The notes beneath the pieces were generated by a model. That model worked only from the letters and a program-made list of their open reading frames with translations, was not told the origin of the DNA and made no database searches. Below, in pieces: positions 5,708-6,066 of a DNA stretch of 6,066 bases. How positions within the stretch are numbered: the stretch's first letter is position 1; each line of letters starts with the position of its first letter. The DNA comes from Deltaproteobacteria bacterium. Its GTDB lineage: Bacteria; Desulfobacterota; Anaeroferrophillalia; Anaeroferrophillales; Tharpellaceae. The stretch is from assembly GCA_030633185.1 (NCBI GenBank), contig DAOVTG010000154.1, positions 1 to 6,066 on the forward strand, in the 5' to 3' direction. Position numbers and translations under genes: made by a program.

Positions 5708-6066
5708 TTAACAAATCAGGCTTTTGGCTACTTGTTTGAGCTGGGTGGCAATCGGGTGATTCGGGTAACGAAGCACGAAAATATTTTGACTGGCCAGGGT
5801 CATCATCTCTTCGGAGTGGGGAATGACGGTCGTTACCGGGCAGTTGTAGGTTTGGCTGACACTCTTTTGGATCTGGGCAAAATCGAATGTTTCAGGCACT
5901 TTGTTGATGAGGATCATCATCTGGGGGACTTCAAGTTCACGAGCCACCTCTATGGTCAGCCCGGTGCCTTGATAGTCCTGGTAATCGGGCCGCATGACGA
6001 CCAGCAGAGAGTTTGAAATGGCGATGGAGAGCAGAGTCTCTTCGTTGAGTCCGGGGTGGGTGTCAA
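5708..6066 (-). CDS. MinD/ParA-family P-loop ATPase, C-terminal part (5' end outside window)
   Basis: The frame enters at 6066 in register for codons from 6064 and gives 118 residues before the TAA at 5708-5710. It contains the deviant-Walker family's switch II motif 'DTHPGLNEET' at the very edge, then 'LLVVMRPDYQDYQGTGLTIEVAREL', the nucleotide-base-recognition 'ILINKVPETFD', and a C-terminal 'VIPHSEEMMTLASQNIFVLRYPNHPIATQLKQVA', as in MinD. These proteins dimerise on ATP and often associate with membranes to place or switch other proteins. The Walker A loop with its signature lysine lies outside the window, so the subfamily (MinD, ParA, CpsD or FlhG-like) cannot be fixed. Its neighbour is the HAMP protein 4 bases downstream, and the two probably form one unit. 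No amphipathic C-terminal membrane-targeting helix longer than the short 'QLKQVAKSLIC' end is seen. Confidence 0.88.
   Translation of the reverse strand, partial: DTHPGLNEETLLSIAISNSLLVVMRPDYQDYQGTGLTIEVARELEVPQMMILINKVPETFDFAQIQKSVSQTYNCPVTTVIPHSEEMMTLASQNIFVLRYPNHPIATQLKQVAKSLIC

Noticed and set aside
5732..6016. A 94-codon plus-strand open frame opposite the MinD-like gene
   Set aside because: The minus strand here has clear MinD motifs, so this is antisense noise.

Overview
The whole window is coding. Six genes lie head to tail on the minus strand with gaps of 0 to 5 bases. Transcription runs from high to low coordinates, so the upstream end of the run is at 6066. No promoter, terminator, RNA gene, mobile element or CRISPR array is visible, and no gene-free stretch exceeds a few bases. 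The spacing suggests one transcription unit that starts before and ends after the window. Moderate base composition, a MinD-type ATPase next to a HAMP membrane protein, and the SNF2-type ATPase suggest an anaerobic Desulfobacterota-type (former deltaproteobacterial) Gram-negative bacterium. That assignment is an impression from protein style, not a measured match.

Layout in order of transcription: (1) 6066-5708, C-terminal part of a MinD/ParA-family P-loop ATPase. (2) 5703-4615, a membrane protein with an ECF-transporter S-component-like or similar multi-pass N-terminal half, then two more helices, a HAMP linker and a coiled coil, with no catalytic output domain. (3) 4609-2036, an 857-residue protein that starts with GTG. 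Its first ~380 residues match nothing I recognise. Its last ~470 residues follow the motif order of S-adenosylhomocysteine hydrolase (SAHH), with a dinucleotide-binding loop, but several catalytic positions are changed. (4) 2033-1440, an exported cupin of the DUF985/cupin_5 type. (5) 1439-1098, a 113-residue remnant of nicotinate phosphoribosyltransferase in which the N-terminal ~52 residues are joined in frame to the C-terminal ~58, with the catalytic core missing. (6) 1094-1, the N-terminal 364 residues of a SNF2-family ATPase, including the SNF2-associated domain; its motor lies outside the window.

How they work together: genes 1 to 3 look like the functional core, a membrane sensor or receptor with HAMP relay, a MinD-like switch ATPase and a NAD(H)-binding SAHH-like protein that might act as a soluble partner. 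That link is inferred from gene order only. Genes 4 to 6 are joined by near-zero spacing but show no obvious shared pathway. The most notable items are the SAHH-like fusion protein with altered active site, the internally deleted nicotinate phosphoribosyltransferase, and the HAMP protein lacking an output domain.
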